A stretch of 32,781 bases of DNA, taken from Deltaproteobacteria bacterium (GTDB lineage Bacteria > Desulfobacterota > Dissulfuribacteria > Dissulfuribacterales > QOAL01). The stretch lies in assembly GCA_026986785.1 (NCBI GenBank), contig JALSNW010000034.1:1-32781 (forward strand), in the 5' to 3' direction. Shown here in pieces: positions 31,152 through 32,781 of this stretch. The notes under the pieces were generated by a model. That model saw only the letters and a program-made list of their open reading frames with translations. It was not told where the DNA came from and made no database searches. A program made the translations under genes and the position numbers. Each line of letters begins with the position of its first letter. Position 1 is the stretch's first letter.

Positions 31152-32201
31152 TTGGAAAAGGTTCTTCTCATCTCTGTTTCTGGCATAGGCAATACCATCT
31201 TGCAACTCCCCCTTATCAAATCTGTGGCTAAGCAACAGGGGGAGTTTCTGGTTGATGTACTGTTTGGAAGCAAGGAGATGGCCGCTTTGCTCACCATGGC
31301 AAAAGACATAAGGCGTCGCTTTGTGCTCCCTGGAGGATTCATGGCAAAGGCTCACTTGGTAAAGGCCTTGAGGAAGGAGAAATACTCATGGACAGTGGCC
31401 TGTTATCCTTCAAACAGGCCAGAGTTTCATTTGCTACCCTTTATTATCGGTGCAAGGAAAAGGGTGATACACAGTTATCCAGATAGTAGGTCTCCATTTG
31501 CAATCCTGTCGAATAGGAAGATAGATGCAAAATCTGGCCTGCACGATGTGGAACAGAACCTAAATCTGTTAAAGTGCATGGGGATAGAGACCAATGTAGA
31601 GCTGCCCTCGCCCCTTGTTTCCCTACCCGATCATCTTGAACACGATGTCTCGGACTATATGAAAAAGGCTGGACTTTCAGGGCATGGCCTCCTTGGCATT
31701 CACCCTGGCTCCGGGCCTATAGCGGGGAAGAGGTGGCCATTGGAGTATTTCGCGGCATCTGCCCGAATATTGCTGAAAAGAGGGCTGTTTTCGCATGTAC
31801 TGGTCTTTGGTGGGCCAGAGGAAGCCTCTTTGAAAGGGGCCTTGGTCGAGATGATTGGCCCTGAAAGGGCTGTGTCAGTGGATGCGCCTTTTCTCCTGAC
31901 AGCGGCCCTCATTTCTGTTTGTGAGTTCATGTTGAGTAATGATTCCGGGCTGATGCATGTTGCAGCAGCAGTGGCTACACCGGTTCTTGGCATCTTCGGT
32001 CCAACAGATTGGCATCGTACCGCACCTCGGGGCAGACACGCCAATTTTCTGGCCCCTGACATGCGATGTGCCCCTTGTCTGGCCTACCCACTAAAATCGA
32101 GTCGAGCCAGGATAAGATGCAAGGGCATACCCGAATGTCTGAGGACAATAGGCCCAGACCAGGTAGCAGACAGGATAGGGCAGCTTCTCAACAGGTCTTG
32201 A
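31152..32201 (+). CDS. Family 9 glycosyltransferase (heptosyltransferase-like)
   Basis: This 349-residue GT-B enzyme has the GT9 N-terminus VLLISVSGIGNTILQLPLIK (4-23), IHPGSGPIAGKRWP at the start of the second domain, and the sugar-nucleotide motif SNDSGLMHVAAAVATPVLGI followed by FGPTD. It is a likely LPS core or related surface-glycan transferase acting on the inner face of the membrane. A Cys-rich end (MRCAPCLAYP, then RCKGIPECL) is common in this branch. The start is TTG at 31152, with AGGAAAAGG upstream. Confidence 0.88.
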   Translation: MEKVLLISVSGIGNTILQLPLIKSVAKQQGEFLVDVLFGSKEMAALLTMAKDIRRRFVLPGGFMAKAHLVKALRKEKYSWTVACYPSNRPEFHLLPFIIGARKRVIHSYPDSRSPFAILSNRKIDAKSGLHDVEQNLNLLKCMGIETNVELPSPLVSLPDHLEHDVSDYMKKAGLSGHGLLGIHPGSGPIAGKRWPLEYFAASARILLKRGLFSHVLVFGGPEEASLKGALVEMIGPERAVSVDAPFLLTAALISVCEFMLSNDSGLMHVAAAVATPVLGIFGPTDWHRTAPRGRHANFLAPDMRCAPCLAYPLKSSRARIRCKGIPECLRTIGPDQVADRIGQLLNRS

Positions 32202-32223
32202 GTGTGCCCTTGGTGGATCCTGT

Positions 32224-32781
32224 TCAATTTATCCTTGGAAGGCCATGTCGTAGAAACAACACGATCTTATAGTAGCAGGGAATAAAGCCCTTGAAGAATG
32301 TCCGAAGGCCTATCCTTTTCTTTTTTTGGAGTCCAAGCCTTTTCTCATAAAGGATGGGGAGGGATGAGATAAAATGCCTGAGCGCCCTTAGATATATCTT
32401 GGTGAAAGGACTTGGATCTACCTTCAATATGGCCAAAAGGGCCCCTTCTACAATGTCGATCATCATCAGACAGGGCAGTGTGAAAAAGAGGGCTGGCAAA
32501 GGGTATGTGAGAAACATGACATAAAGCCTGTTTCTCTCGCTCAAAAATCGTCTCCGATAGGTGGTAGAGAGTCTTCGGTTGCTATCAATGTTGCCTCCTC
32601 CCAGTGATTGGCCTACATGGTGGAAAAATTTAGAGGAAAAGGCCATGTCAACCCGGTAACCAAGCAACCTTGCTGCAAGGCACAGATAGAGATCTTCCCC
32701 AACGGAGCCAAAAAATTCCGGGAAGCCTCCTGTTTCCCCCCAGATGTCTCGCGGTACCCACATGCAGGCCCCAGAGACGTA
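32224..32781 (-). CDS. Family 2 glycosyltransferase, C-terminal part (cut by window edge)
   Basis: The minus-strand frame enters from the right edge and is open for 185 residues. It begins YVSGACMWVPRDIWGETGGF and continues FFGSVGEDLYLCLAARLLGY, the acceptor-side motifs of rhamnosyltransferase-like GT2 enzymes (SGACM, GGF, and the ED catalytic base). A hydrophobic stretch (about 87-118) and a basic helical tail follow, suggesting membrane association. The catalytic N-terminal half is outside the window. It is convergent with the GT9 gene, 22 bp away. Confidence 0.85.
   Translation of the reverse strand, partial: YVSGACMWVPRDIWGETGGFPEFFGSVGEDLYLCLAARLLGYRVDMAFSSKFFHHVGQSLGGGNIDSNRRLSTTYRRRFLSERNRLYVMFLTYPLPALFFTLPCLMMIDIVEGALLAILKVDPSPFTKIYLRALRHFISSLPILYEKRLGLQKKKRIGLRTFFKGFIPCYYKIVLFLRHGLPRIN

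Noticed and set aside
1-32781. CRISPR array or autonomous transposase
   Set aside because: No regularly spaced direct-repeat array and no transposase or integrase coding region were found on either strand.

Overview
The window is about 32.8 kb of a bacterial chromosome with moderate GC. It is densely coded on both strands and includes three tRNA genes. Gene content points to a Gram-negative, probably anaerobic bacterium, most likely a deltaproteobacterium/Desulfobacterota-type sulfur-cycle organism. The indicators are a hydrogenase maturation protease, a CoA-disulfide-reductase/rhodanese fusion, a free-standing AICAR transformylase domain, three HDOD proteins, multidomain histidine kinases, murein hydrolases and LPS-type glycosyltransferases. 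This placement is inferred from gene families; no rRNA is present to confirm it.

Layout. 1-2000: a truncated hydrogenase maturation protease (-) diverges from a SatD-like/DUF3307 gene pair (+), which has a readable promoter with an operator-like inverted repeat in its spacer. 2000-4180: a secreted protein of unknown function lies between perfect 13-bp inverted repeats, next to a gene-free stretch holding a third copy of the motif (possible MITE or cassette). 4180-6300: an APC permease with an unusual soluble tail, then tRNA-Lys and tRNA-Glu with a clear terminator. 6300-10420: a murein-hydrolase operon (M23 peptidase, MltB-like transglycosylase) with an M24 peptidase, preceded by yjbQ. 10740-15190: an HDOD-GAF-PAS-histidine kinase followed by a REC-PAS-kinase-REC hybrid. 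15185-20660: an M48 peptidase with TPRs, then a small membrane protein, a membrane-anchored HDOD protein and an EndoIII-like glycosylase (+), facing a CheD-like/HDOD pair (-). 20890-28620: amrS (+), then two minus-strand runs: dsbC-like, AICARFT, a hypothetical and an alpha/beta hydrolase, with the CoADR-rhodanese gene just upstream; and tRNA-Met, DUF2065, queA. 29010-32781: flavin reductase, YfgM-like TPR protein, GT2 and GT9 glycosyltransferases (+), and a GT2 protein cut by the right edge (-).

The points I consider most worth following are: the SatD/DUF3307 pair as a putative cyclase-fold sensor plus polytopic membrane partner under its own operator; a CheD homologue that has lost its catalytic Cys and His and is translationally coupled to an HDOD protein; a DNA glycosylase whose UGA stop falls exactly where the fourth Fe-S cysteine should be; an APC permease ending in a degenerate nucleotidyltransferase-like domain; and the inverted-repeat-bounded cassette around the secreted protein.
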